NCBI RefSeq assembly: GCF_045679555.1
Contig: NC_092087.1
Span: 26,419,367-26,483,366, forward strand
Direction: 5' to 3'
From: Salvelinus alpinus
Lineage: Eukaryota; Chordata; Actinopteri; Salmoniformes; Salmonidae
DNA length: 64,000 bases
Below the pieces are notes generated by a model. The model searched no databases and had not been told where the DNA came from. It worked only from the letters and a program-made list of their open reading frames with translations. Positions 17,340 through 28,400 of this stretch are shown here, piece by piece (positions within the stretch are counted from its first letter, which is position 1; each line of letters starts with the position of its first letter). A program made the position numbers and the translations under genes.

Positions 17340-17620
17340 GAGAACATTTTTGAGTGACAGTGTAATCAACCAATCACATTTTGACTTGAAATGGGTGGGA
17401 CTGTTTTCACAAAAACATAAAAACACTGTGCAATAGTGAGCAGTAGTTTTCCCACGGTCTAGCTAGCTAGCTTTTATTGTAGGCTCGTTTGCAGCGGCTC
17501 CAGCAGGTGTATCGAAGAGGATGTTGTTGCTAATTTGTTAGCTTCTCCCTTTTCAAGAATAACTTTCAACAACAAGAGTGGCGGTGGAATTGTTTTTTAT
17601 CTTTGAAAATAACTTGTGTG

Positions 17621-18060
17621 TGTCACACCCTGATCGGTTTCACCTGTCTTTGTGATTGTCTCCACCCCCCTCCAGTGGTTGCCCATTTTCCCCATTATCC
17701 CCTGTGTATTTATACCGGTGTTCTCTGTTTGTCTGCCAGTTCGTCTTGTTTGTCAAGTCATCAGCAGTTTTTGTATCAGCTCCTGCTTTTCCCCAGTCTC
17801 TCTTTTCTCATCCTCCTGGTTTTGACCCTTGCCTTACCTGACCCTGAACCCGCCCACCTGACCACTCTGCCTGACCCTGAGCCCGCCCGCCTGACCACTC
17901 TGCCTGACCCTGAGCCCGCCCGCCTGACCACTCTGCCTGACCCTGAGCCCGCCCGCCCGCCTGACCACTCTGCCTGACCCTGACCCTAAGCCTGCCTGCC
18001 AGACCACTCTGCCTGCCGTCCTGTACCTTTACCCTGTTGCTGTAATAAACATCGTTACTT
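17621..18060 (+). mobile_element. Probable solo LTR or LTR-like repeat
   Basis: It starts TGTCACACCCTGATCGG and runs to an AATAAA signal at 18044-18049 followed by a T-rich stretch, the layout of an LTR with its polyadenylation signal near the 3' end. A TATTTATACC element near 17706-17716 could be a TATA box. I recognise the sequence as a repeat common in salmonids. The right end and any target duplication could not be fixed, so the coordinates and the LTR assignment are provisional. Confidence 0.5.
17855..17990 (+). repeat. 33-bp tandem repeat, about four copies
   Basis: The unit begins GACCACTCTGCCTGACCCTG and continues with GAGCCCGCCCGCCT. One reading frame gives an 11-residue Pro-rich repeat, but no surrounding gene supports translation. 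Copy boundaries are variable: the last copy has an extra CGCC. Confidence 0.85.
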
Positions 18061-18720
18061 TATGTTATTAACATTTCTGTACTTGCATAATTAATAAAGA
18101 TTATATTTATATACAACAACAAAAAATCTGGTGTTTGTCAAACAGTGTTATTATATTTCAGTATTATGTGATGTATATAAAGTGCAATATTGGGATGCAA
18201 ACTCAAAATTGAATAAAGGTAAACTCTATATCTGACATGGTACAGGTGTCTACTTTTTGTAATGCCATAACCATGTGTGTGAGGTGTATACTGTACTTTT
18301 GTTTCTAAGTATATTTGTTTAAGACTACCAAGAATACCTCTGTGTGATCCTGATTTAGCCCAATGCAGTAAAATGTTCATGTTTCAAGAATGGAGTGTAT
18401 ATATTTGGCCTGGCGAAGCGGTTTTATGCACTGACTGAGTGGAAGCTGATAATTCAGAGTTTGTTTTACTCCGCTGGTCTCTGGAAGAAATGACGAGTCC
18501 TCCCTTTCCGAGACCGACTCAAGACCGAGTAAAAATGTATCCGACACCAAGACAAGACCGAGACACCCAATGTGGTCTCAAGACCAGACCCAAAGACCAA
18601 GACTGGTCTCAAGTGCTACAACACTGCTATTTGTATTTATTTTTGCAATAAAGATGATGACACTACAATAATACACATTTACAATCGGCCTATATCTAAA
18701 AATAGATACAGCCTAATGAT

Positions 18721-18932
18721 ATATATCTATATATCTATATATATACAGTATATACTACCGTTCAAAAGTTTGGGGTCACTTGTTTTTGAAATGTCATTGT
18801 TTTTGTGCTAACATAATTGCAAAAGGGTTTTCTAATGATCAATTAGCCTTTTAAAATGGTAAACTTGGATTAGCTAACACATCATGCCATTGGAACACAG
18901 GAGTGATATTTGCTGATAATAGGCCCCTATAT
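18721..18932 (-). mobile_element. Truncated Tc1 end with adjacent TA tract
   Basis: After a (TATA/TATC) tract at 18721-18752, the sequence CTACCGTTCAAAAGTTTGG begins. I recognise it as the terminal repeat of a Tc1-like family. Only about 180 bp of end and untranslated region remain, and internal sequence is missing. No transposase code is present and the second end was not found. Confidence 0.65.
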
Positions 18933-20038
18933 TGGGCAGAAATGTGCACGTGATAGTGGTGAATTTAATAAAAACTGTTGCACCTACAAACTTATTCAGT
19001 CCAATGGATCTAAGTGTAATGGTCACCGTATGAGTGCTGTAGCCTCATTTTAATCAAACGTCTAGAATTTGAGCTAGGTTAGGGAAACAAAAACAATCTG
19101 ACGACCGTAGTGCTAACGACCCAGTCAAAAATCTGGTATAGTGGTTCTCGGTAAAGGCCGGACGGATCATCACGAGAGGTGGGGAGAGTTGTGTACCTCC
19201 AAGTTGATTTGCGAATTCCACATTGATGTTATATTGGCTTAGATATGATGGCAGGGAGATTTGAATGTACCATTGAGCTTCAACATATGCATACTATCGT
19301 GTGGCTCGACTATAATACGAACACCAGTTAAGACATCAACACAGCTGCCAGTATTTTCCAAATTGAGTCTTTACTAGTGATCCTAAGCTTGTTTTGGACA
19401 TTAGGTATTTCTCAGTGTCATGCATAAATTATGATGCACTTTAGCAGGCAGCTCTCCATAGTAGCAAAAAATAGCAACATATGAGACATTGAGGGTGAGT
19501 GTGGCTTGTTGCCTAGTACTGGGCTAATATACAGTACATTAATGTTAAGTGGCATACACACACGCTGCTGGGGAATGTTCATGGCTGTTCACCCTGGCAT
19601 CGTACTGTGTGCGTGTGTGTGTGTGCGCGCATGAGGGTGATGATGGTCGTAAGAACACTGGCACTAGTTGTCAGGTATGAGTGCGTGTTGCTTTCCTGGC
19701 GTGATTCCTTGTCTTCCACCACAGAAATCCATATGGATTTATGGGAATGAATCACAGTAGTTGTACAGTGTAGAGCGCTGCTGTAGAACCAATCATATTC
19801 TACCCACAGCACACTACTGACAGGTCCAGAAACCTCACTCTGGCTCTCTAGTGATAAATGGCTCTGATTTAACCTGTACTCACATGCTCGACAGGTCCTG
19901 TTCCTATATTTATTGGTCATGTGATTGGCATGGGGAGAGGGGGTGGCGGAAGAGGGGGCAGTTTGGGGAGAGAAGATGTTTAGGTTTGGCATGGAGAGGT
20001 AAGGTGAGGTGAGGTTACACTCCATTTAAGATGTATGA
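18933..20038. other. Non-coding, no recognisable gene
   Basis: No gene or repeat boundary is recognised. A short GTGTGTGCGCGC stretch lies near 19609-19630. Confidence 0.45.
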
Positions 20039-20259
20039 CAGTTGAAGTCGGAAGTTTACATACACCTTAGCCAAATACATTTAAACTCTGTTTTTCACAA
20101 TTCCTGACATTTAATCCTCGTAAAAATTCCCTGTCTTAGGTCAGTTAGGATCACCACTTTATTTTAAGAATGTGAAATGTCAGAATAATAGTAGAGAGTG
20201 ATTTATTTCAGCCTCTATTTCTTTCATCACATTCCCAGTGGGTCAGAAGTTACACTCAA

Positions 20260-21273
20260 TTAGAATTTGGTAGCATCGCCTTTAAATTGTTTAACTTGGG
20301 TCAAACGTTTCGGTTAGCCTTCCACAAGCTTCCCACAATAAGTTGGGTGAATTTTGGCCCATTCCTCCTGACAGAGCTGGTGCAACTGAGTCAGGTTTGT
20401 AGGCCTCCTTGCTCACACAGGCTTTTTCAGTTCTGCCCACAAATGTTCTATAAGATTGAGGTCAGGGCTTTGTGATGGCCACTCCAATACCTTGACTTTG
20501 TTGTCCTTAAGCCACTTTGCCACAACTTTGGAAGTATGCTTGTCCATTTGGAAGACCCATTTGCGACCAAACTTTAACTTCCTGTGTGATGTCTTGAGAT
20601 GTTGCTTCAATGTATCCTTATAATTTTCATTCCTCATGCTGCCATCTATTTTGTGAAGTGCACCAGTCCCTCCTGCAGCAAAGCACTCCCACAACATGAT
20701 GCTGCCACCCCCGTGCTTCACAGTTGGGATGGTGTACTTCGGCTTGCAAGCCTCCCCCTTTTTCCTCCAAACATAACGATGGTCATTATGGCCAAACAGT
20801 TCTGTTTTGGTTTCCTCAGACCAGAGGACATTTCTCCAAAAAGTACGATCTTTGTCCCCATGTGCAGTTGCAAACCGTAGTCTGGCTTTTTTATGGTGGT
20901 TTTGGAGCAGTAGCTTCTTCCTTCCTGAGCGGCCTTTCAGGTTATGTCGATATAGGACTCGTTTTACTGTGGATATAGATACCTTTGTACCTGTTTCCTC
21001 CAGCATCTTCACAAGGTCCTTTGCTGTTGTTCTGGGATTGATGGTGCAAAAAGTGCAAAAAGTACGTTCATCTCTAGGAGAAAGAACGCGTCTCCTTCCT
21101 GAGCGGTATGACAGCTGCGTGGTCCCATTGTGTTTATACTTGTGTACTATTGTTTGTACAGATGAACGTGGTACCTTCAGGCGTTTGGAAATTGCTCCCA
21201 AGGATGAACCAGACTTATGGAGGTCTACAAATCTTTTTCTGAGGTCTTGGCTGAATTATTTCGATTTTCCCAT
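20260..21273 (-). pseudogene. Tc1 transposase pseudogene
   Basis: The frame from an ATG at 21271-21273 to a TAA at 20260-20262 stays in register for 338 codons, the family length less three residues, but it is broken. There is a TAA at codon 6 and a TGA after the helix that follows the DDE Glu, at 20413-20415, where related copies have CGA (a likely CpG transition). The N-terminal helix-turn-helix segment (…[15 protein letters not shown]…) and the GGGSIMLW block are intact. The first catalytic Asp is Glu (WSEETK, codon 153). Three residues are missing at the second catalytic site, where FQMDNDPKHTS has become FQMDKHTS. The final Glu is kept (LNLIEHLW). It is inactive on several counts. Confidence 0.92.
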
Positions 21274-21418
21274 GATGTCAAGCAAAGAGGCACTGCGTTT
21301 GAAGGTAGGCCTTGAAATACATCCACAGGTACACCTCCAATTGACTCAAATGATGTCAATTAGCTTATCAGAAGCTTCTAAAGCCATGACATTTTCTGGA
21401 ATTTTCCAAGCCGTTTAA

Positions 21419-21592
<174 letters not shown>

Positions 21593-21634
21593 TAAAACTA
21601 GTTTTAATGACTCCAACCTAAGTGTATGTAAACT

Positions 21635-23314
21635 GATGATTCATGTTTTCTTTTAAAACCACAACTAGAATCTCTCCACGGCCTCTTAGAGGATCTAGAT
21701 ACATTTGCTATCCTCTCTGGATTAAAACCAAATTATGATAAATGTGCCATATTACGTATTGGATCACTAAAAAATACACATTTTACATTGCCATGTAGTT
21801 TACCAATTAAATGGTCTGACGGTGATGTGGACATACTCGGTATACAAATCCCAAAAGAAAGAAATGATCTCACTCCAATAAATTTTTATAGAAAGTTAGC
21901 AAAAATAGATAAGATCTTGCTACCATGGAAAGGAAAATACCTGTCTATTTGTGGGAAAATCACCCTGATTAACTCTTTAATCATATCACAGTTTACCTAT
22001 TTGCTTATGGTTTTGCCTACACCTAGTGACCTGCTTTTTAAATTATATGAACAAAAAATATTCAATTTTATTTGGAACGGCAAGCCAGATAAAATTAAAA
22101 GGGCCTATTTATATAACGAATATGAATTCGGAGGGCAGAAATTATTAAATATTAAAGCATTAGACCTCTCACTAAAGGCATCAGTCATACAAAAGTTATA
22201 CTTAAATCCAAACTGGTTCTCTAGTAGATTGGTACGAATGTCTCATCCTATGTTCAAGAAGGGCCTTTTTCCCTTTATTCAGATTACACCTGCTCACTTT
22301 CGGTTGCTTGAAAAGGAAATAATCTCCAAAATATCTTTATTTTTTAAACAAGCCTTAGAAAGTTGGTTGCAATTTCAGTTTAATCCACCTGAAAGGACGG
22401 AACAAATAGTACAACAAATCTTGTGGTTAAATTCAAATATAGTAATTGATAAAAAAACTGTATTTATCGAAGAAATGTTTAAAAAAGGTATAATTTTTGT
22501 CAATGATATCATAAATAGGACTGGTGGAGTAATGTCACACATGCAGCTAACACAGACATATGGAAATGTCTGCTCTACCCAAAATTACAACCAATTAATT
22601 GCAGCATTACCACAAAAATGGAAGAGGCAGGTGGAAGGGGATAAAAGTAAGGAACTTGTATGTCGGCCTTATATTAAAGAACATAAATGGTTAAAGAAAA
22701 GTGTGATAAATAAAAACATATACCAATTTCATTTAAGGACCAAAAAACTTACAGCTGTGCCATATAAATTGCAAAATAGTTGGGAAGAGATTTTCGATGT
22801 ACCCATTCCATGGCACATGGTTTATGAATTGATACGCAAAACAACGCCGGATTCAAAACTTCAAATTTTTCAATTTAAATTATTGTACAAAATTCTTGCA
22901 ACTAATAGAATGTTATATATATGGGGGATACAATCTTCTCAGCTCTGTAGATTCTGCTGTGAGGAGGCAGAGTCATTAGACCATTTATTTTGGTATTGTC
23001 CGCATGTAGCTCGTTTTTGGTCACAGGTCCAGGAATGGTTGAAGAATTGCAACATTTGCGTAGAACTAACGCTACAGATAGCAATACTGGGGGATTTGAA
23101 AAGCCATAGTCAATCAATCAATAATATAATAATTATTTTAGCAAAAATGTTTATTTTTAATTTACAATCCGTGGAAGCTATGAGAATAGGAAGATTCAAA
23201 TCTTTTGTGAAGCATCACAGCACAGCTGAAAAATATATGGCAAATAAAAATCCGAAATGGATGATGTTGGAAGATAGATGGGAAAGGTTGAGTGGAGCTG
23301 AAGGGTGGGACTAA
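21635..23314 (+). pseudogene. LINE ORF2 C-terminal fragment
   Basis: An uninterrupted frame of 559 codons runs from the truncation point to TAA at 23312-23314. There is no genuine start codon. The first two codons are Asp-Asp, in the position of the DD of the reverse transcriptase [FY]ADD box, so the truncation falls inside the catalytic motif. The LSGLKPNYDKC block follows, as in L1-type reverse transcriptases, then GIQIPKERNDL and WKGKYLSICGKITLINSLII in the thumb region. The C-terminal domain has a CCHC motif, C-x2-C-x8-H-x4-C, around 22945-23000 (reading LCRFCCEEAESLDHLFWYC). The endonuclease domain and most of the reverse transcriptase are absent. The lack of stops suggests recent insertion. 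Confidence 0.9.
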
Positions 23315-23800
23315 TAACAAGATAAACAATGTAGGGCATACGGGATCTGTGAAATGTGTATAGGTGCGGAGCTATTGTGAAATAGCACAGTTACAAGTGG
23401 AAATCAAACTGGATGGACAACAGAAATAGAGGAAGGACTAAGAACAAACAAGAGAGAACTATTATAAAGTAGACTGTGTCTGTAAATGTGTATAAGATGT
23501 ATAAATTGAAGGTAAAAACAGAAATGTTTATCAGTTTACTCCAATTGGGGGATCGGTGGTAGGGTTTGCAGGGAATAATAATAAAGGTATACTCTTTAAA
23601 AAAAAGTATGTATGTCTATGTAGGTATGTGTATGTATATATGTGTATATGTATGCATACGTGAATGGATATATATATTTACCCAAAAAAATATGGGGGAT
23701 TGGAAATGATGCAGACAATTACATTGGAAACAACATTCTTTCCGCAATATTAAGCTGATCCACCCCCCCAAAAAATAAAAAATAAAAAAAAATATATATA

Positions 23801-25406
23801 CAGTGAGGGAAAAAAGTATTTGATCCCCTGCTGATTTTCTATGTTTGCCCACTGACAAAGAAATGATCAGTCTATAATTTTAATGGTAGCTTTATTTGAA
23901 CAGTGAGAGACAGAATAACAACAAAAAAATCCAGAAAAACACATGTCAAAAATGTTATAAAATGATTTGCATTTTAATGAGGGAAATAAGTATTTGACCC
24001 CCTCTCAATCAGAAAGATTTCTCGCTCCCAGGTGTCATTTATACAGGTAACGAGCTGAGATTAGGAGCACAGTCTTAAAGGGAGTGCTCCTAATCTTAGT
24101 TTGTTACCTGTATAAAAGACACCTGTCCACAGAAGCAATCAATCAATCAGATTCCAAACTCTCCACCATGGCCAAGACCAAAGAGCTCTCCAATGATGTC
24201 AGGGACAAGATTATAGACCTACACAAGGCTGGAATGGGCTACAAGACCATCGCCAAGCAGCTTGGTGAGAAGGTGACAACAGTTGGTGCGATTATTCGCA
24301 AATGGAAGAAACACAAAAGAACTGTCAATCTCCCTTGGCCTGGGGCTCCATGCAAGATCTCACCTCGTGGAGTTGCAATGATCATGAGAACGGTGAGGAA
24401 TCAGCCCAGAACTACACGGGAGGATCTTGTCAATGATCTCAAGGCAGCTGGGACCATAGTCACCAAGAAAACAATTGGTAAGACACTACGCCGTGAAGGA
24501 CTGAAATCCTGCAGCGCCCGCAAGGTCTCCCTGCTCAAGAAAGCACATATATATGCCCGTCTGAAGTTTGCCAATGAACATCTGAATGATTCAGAGGACA
24601 ACTGGGTGAAAATGTTGTGGTCAGATGAGACCAAAATGGAGCTCTTTGGCATCAACTCAACTCGCCGTGTTTGGAGGAGGAGGAATGCTGCCTATGACCC
24701 CAAGAACACCATCCCCACCGTCAAACATGGAGGTGGAAACATTATGCTTTGAGGGTGTTTTTCTGCTTAGGGAACAGGACAACTTCACCACATCAAAGGG
24801 ACGATGGACGGGGCCATGTACCATCAAATCTTGGGTGAGAACCTCCTTCCCTCAGCCAGGGCATTGAAAATGGGTCGTGGATGGGTATTCCAGCATGACA
24901 ATGACCCAAAACACATGGCCAAGGCAACAAAGGAGTGGCTCAAGAAGAAGCACATTAAGGTCCTGGAGTGGCCTAGCCAGTCTCCAGACCTTAATCCCAT
25001 AGAAAATCTGTGGAGGGAGCTGAAGGTTCGAGTTGCCAAACGTCAGCCTCGAAACCTTAATGACTTGGAGAAGATCTGCAAAGAGGAGTGGGACAAAATC
25101 CCTCCTGAGATGTGTGCAAACCTGGTGGCCAACTACAAGAAACGTCTGACCTCTGTGATTGCCAACAAGTGTTTTTCCACCAAGTACTAAGTCATGTTTT
25201 GCAGAGGGGTCAAATACTTATTTCCCTCATTAAAATGCAAATCAATTTATAACATTTTTGACATGCGTTTTTCTGGATTTTTTTGTTGTTATTCTGTCTC
25301 TCACTGTTCAAATAAACCTACCATTAAAATTATAGACTGATCATTTCTTTGTCAGTGGGCAAACGTACAAAATCAGCAGGGGATCAAATACTTTTTTCCC
25401 TCACTG
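23801..25406 (+). mobile_element. Tc1 element, nearly intact, 1606 bp
   Basis: It is bounded by TA at 23799-23800 and 25407-25408. The ends are long inverted repeats of about 200 bp (23801-24002 and 25206-25406) in IR/DR form. The outer unit starts CAGTGAGGGAAAAAAGTATT. The inner unit (TGAGGGAAATAAGTATTTGA) lies at about 23978-24002, with its complement at 25206-25229. It sits in the A/T tail of the LINE, so it is the youngest layer here. Both terminal repeats and the whole transposase frame are present. Confidence 0.95.
24168..25190 (+). pseudogene. Tc1 transposase with two in-frame stops
   Basis: A single frame of 340 codons runs from ATG 24168 (context CCACCATGG, a strong initiation context) to TAA at 25188-25190, with the usual family length. 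Only two lesions are visible: TGA at 24750-24752 (codon 195, in place of the Trp of the GGGNIMLW block) and TAG at codon 201. The paired helix-turn-helix DNA-binding region occupies about residues 1-115. The DDE triad is complete: Asp153 (WSDETK), Asp244 (QHDNDPKH) and Glu279 (NPIENLW). The spacing of 34 residues between the last two is the DD34E signature. As it stands it gives a truncated protein with only the first Asp. Confidence 0.93.
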
Positions 25407-25478
25407 TATATATATATATATATATATAAAAAAATATATAATAAAAAAAGTGTATGTAAACTTCTGACTTCAACTGTA

Positions 25479-28400
25479 GCTCTCTGTAGTTAAACCAATA
25501 GAGCGTTACTAGCTGCACATCACATAAGATCTGGCTCTACAGAAAGTATTATAGCAGATGTTTCCATCCAGTTCAGCACTGTGCAGGCAGATGTGTGGAA
25601 GTAGAGGTGGATTACAGTGAAAAGTTGCTGGCAGTAGCAGTACCCAGTTTCTCCACTCTGCTACCGCTCCAGTCTTTTCAGTAGGTAGAGGAGAGTCTAA
25701 CATATCACAATCAAACCTGAAGTTAACCTTCTACTGTCCTTTTATATTGCACAACATGTTGATTCCTCCTCTTTTCCCTAGCTTTCCACTGTGGCAATCT
25801 AACCTCCATGCTAACTGGGGGTCCTGGCTAAGGAGCCTGCCTGCTCAGCTCCTAGCTTGGTGATCAGCCCTGATCACATTCCTCTGGTGAGCAGCTCTTT
25901 CCCTCTCTCTCTCCCTCCTTCTCTCACTCCATGCACCCGTATGGTTGATCCACTGGTTGCAGTCTAGTGAAGTCTTCCCCTTCAGGTCAGCAACACACTC
26001 GAGGCAATCATCTCCATGTCAGTCTCTCTCTCTCACCCTTCTCTCCTGGTTGCTCATCTGAGAGAGGAACAGACTTTTTCAATTACATAAACGTTGAAAG
26101 TGTTTTCTTCAGGCTATCGTGCTGCAGTGGTTATCCTCTGAGAGCCTCTGTCGTTTGACTGTATGATCCCCAGTCCCTGCAATGCTCAGCCAGCTGGAGG
26201 GGAAGTGGTGAGTAACTTTTACATATTAATTCAACTCTGTAGCAAACATGCCATTTCACACACACACAAACTGAAAGCCATGGAATCTCTGCCCGGATAC
26301 ACTCATGTTAGTTTCCTAGCTTTTCTCTCTGTTATGTCTAATACCTTTAGTGATTGATTGACTTGTGTTTCTTTAGGCAAGTGTGTACACAACTGGTATT
26401 TTAGGTTATTTGGAAATACATTTCTGTGTCTCTATAAGCCTTTTGTTGTCATGAGATTTTGTGGGATTCAGATTTTGTGTGTGTGTGTGTCAGTCATGTA
26501 TGAAAGGCTTGTGCCATTTGTGATGTAAACATCTTTTGAAGCATGTCCTTCCGTTCTCTTAGCACTGCTCTGTAGAGCCTGCCAGGTAAGGTGTTGGGAG
26601 CGGGTAGCTTTATCTTTAGAGTGAGAGCTGGAAAAGAGTGAAAGGGGGAGTACAGTAAAAAGAGGGAGGCAGAAAAAAGGAGGAAACAGCGGGAAGAAAG
26701 AGAAAAAGAGAGAGAGAGAGAAGGGAAAAGGCAGTGTAAAAGCAGTCTCCTGTCATCTCAGCTGTTGTGATTTAAGTGGACTGACAGCACACAAATCTCC
26801 CTGCATCTCACAGCTGTGTGACATACCTCCTCTTTTATTTTTAACTCCACTTATATGGGGCTATTGCAGGGACAGGGAGCAGACTATTGTCTCAGCAATG
26901 TGGACAAGGTGTGTGAGTGTATTAGGGTTGTGTGTTAAGGTTGTGTGTAGTTGGCTGTGAATATCAGGGTAGTCTAGGCATTTATATCAAAGCTTTTGGT
27001 GTGTGTTATGCTTCAAATCATGTCAGATATGACAAGTTAAAGTACAGTTTATATCTGAGCTATACACTGCTGGGTCTGCCGTCTTTATTGGCCGTGTGAG
27101 TGTCTATAAATCGCGAGGTACATTCCACATAGATGTGCTGCACTCAATGTTTATGGCACCCGGGTGTGAGTGGCTGGCACAGGCCTAGTAGGGAGAAGAA
27201 TAGGGTTTGACACATAACAGGCTGTGGCTTCCTGAACACGCCCTTTCTGTCCCCAAAATGGCCTCCATGTTGACTGATTTAGAGCCAGTTGTTAAACCAG
27301 GAAAAATAGAACAGATATTTTGATTGAAAGTGGTATCAACAGGGGCAGATGTAAAACTGTCAGCTAGATAAGAATCTTGGAAAGTTAATCCCATTTTGGG
27401 TTCCAACTGGCCATTTGAACCTTTACTTAGAGCTACACACTGAAGGCTAGTGCTGACTGCATCAATCCACACAGACCCAGGACAAACAGCCTCCTTTCAA
27501 TACAATACCCCCAGGAAGAGGGCTCTGCTGGGCGCAGAGGGGAAGATTAAAGGAGGGAGAGAGAGTGAAAGACAATGGGCTGGATGGATGTGGTGTGTTG
27601 ATCTTTAGAGGCTCTCCAGGTGGTGAGTGTGCCCATTGATTTAAAGAGTGGGTGTGCTGCCAGCCCCATTTCCTGCTCTAATGCTGTTTACTGATCAATG
27701 TCCCAGGCACAGCTCGCCATGAGCCAGACCAGCGGGGAGATTTAATCTTTAATCATATTTAATCTCAGACACTTTGGTTTAATGCTGCCAATCATCCATC
27801 TTTAGTCTGTTACTGTTGTAGCTCTTCCTGTTCTAGTATAACAACATAACCAAATATCATGCCAGTCAAATGTCCACTGACAAGAGTTTGAACAAGGGCG
27901 ACATGAGCAACATTGATATGGAAACAGAGCCGGGAACCCCTCAGTGAGCTCACAATGCAGACTGCCTCTGTGGTGATGTCACAGTGTAGGCCTACAGCTT
28001 GTAACTGGGGATAATAGAGAAGCGTGCGCCAACGTCAACATGAACAAATTCATTCCATCTATACACGGAATTTCAAATAATTGCATCTGAGTGACATTTA
28101 GTATGTTTATATTACACATGTCCAACCTAATTTTTATTAGATTTTCTTTGTGTGGTGAGCCAACAGTATCTTTGTCTCCAGTATTTGGCTCGACACCCAC
28201 CACACTTGAATCTGCCAGAGAGCCAAGAAAGCGGGCTGACTAACCAGCCTGCCACTCAGTACTTCCAAGCCTGCCATCTGATAGCACAGGCCAGGGAGGT
28301 GACTGCACTCTGGACCTGTCTGTCAAACACAAGGCCTTCCTTCAACAACTCTAGAGAGGGGAGAGAGGGAGGATAAAGCAGCTTGAATTTGATTTGAGGG

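Larger units (their letters stand above)
15693..18626. mobile_element. hAT-like element carrying nested repeats
   Basis: The left end reads TAGTGTTGTGTTCGAGACCA. The right end, read in reverse, is CAGTGTTGTAGCACTTGAGA. These form imperfect terminal inverted repeats. The flanking octamers GTATGTGT (15685-15692) and CTATTTGT (18627-18634) match at six of eight positions, which fits an old hAT-type duplication. Subterminal DNA at both ends is packed with GAGACCGAGTC/AAGACC words. Two other repeats (16286-17339 and 17621-18060) lie inside. No transposase is seen and the class is tentative. Confidence 0.5.
21635..25448 (+). mobile_element. 5'-truncated LINE (L1/Tx1-like), split by a Tc1
   Basis: The LINE comprises 21635-23798 plus an A/T-rich tail that continues at 25409-25448. 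It is flanked by the 14-bp direct repeat AGTGTATGTAAACT (21621-21634 and 25449-25462), as expected for target-primed reverse transcription. The 5' end is truncated inside the reverse transcriptase. The 3' untranslated part (23315-23790) ends in CCCCCCC, AAAAAATA repeats and TA-rich DNA. Related fish elements belong to the L1/Tx1 group, and I infer membership from the protein C-terminus. Confidence 0.88.

Noticed and set aside
17603..17977. A 124-codon frame with PDPEPARLTT repeats
   Set aside because: It lies within an LTR-like repeat and is explained by a 33-bp tandem repeat. There is no start context or neighbouring gene support.
20807..21418. A 203-codon plus-strand frame
   Set aside because: It is antisense to the Tc1 transposase pseudogene and has no independent motif.
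26163..26213. A short frame ending at a GTGAGT donor-like site
   Set aside because: A donor hexamer next to a short frame is expected by chance. There is no promoter signal, acceptor or homology.
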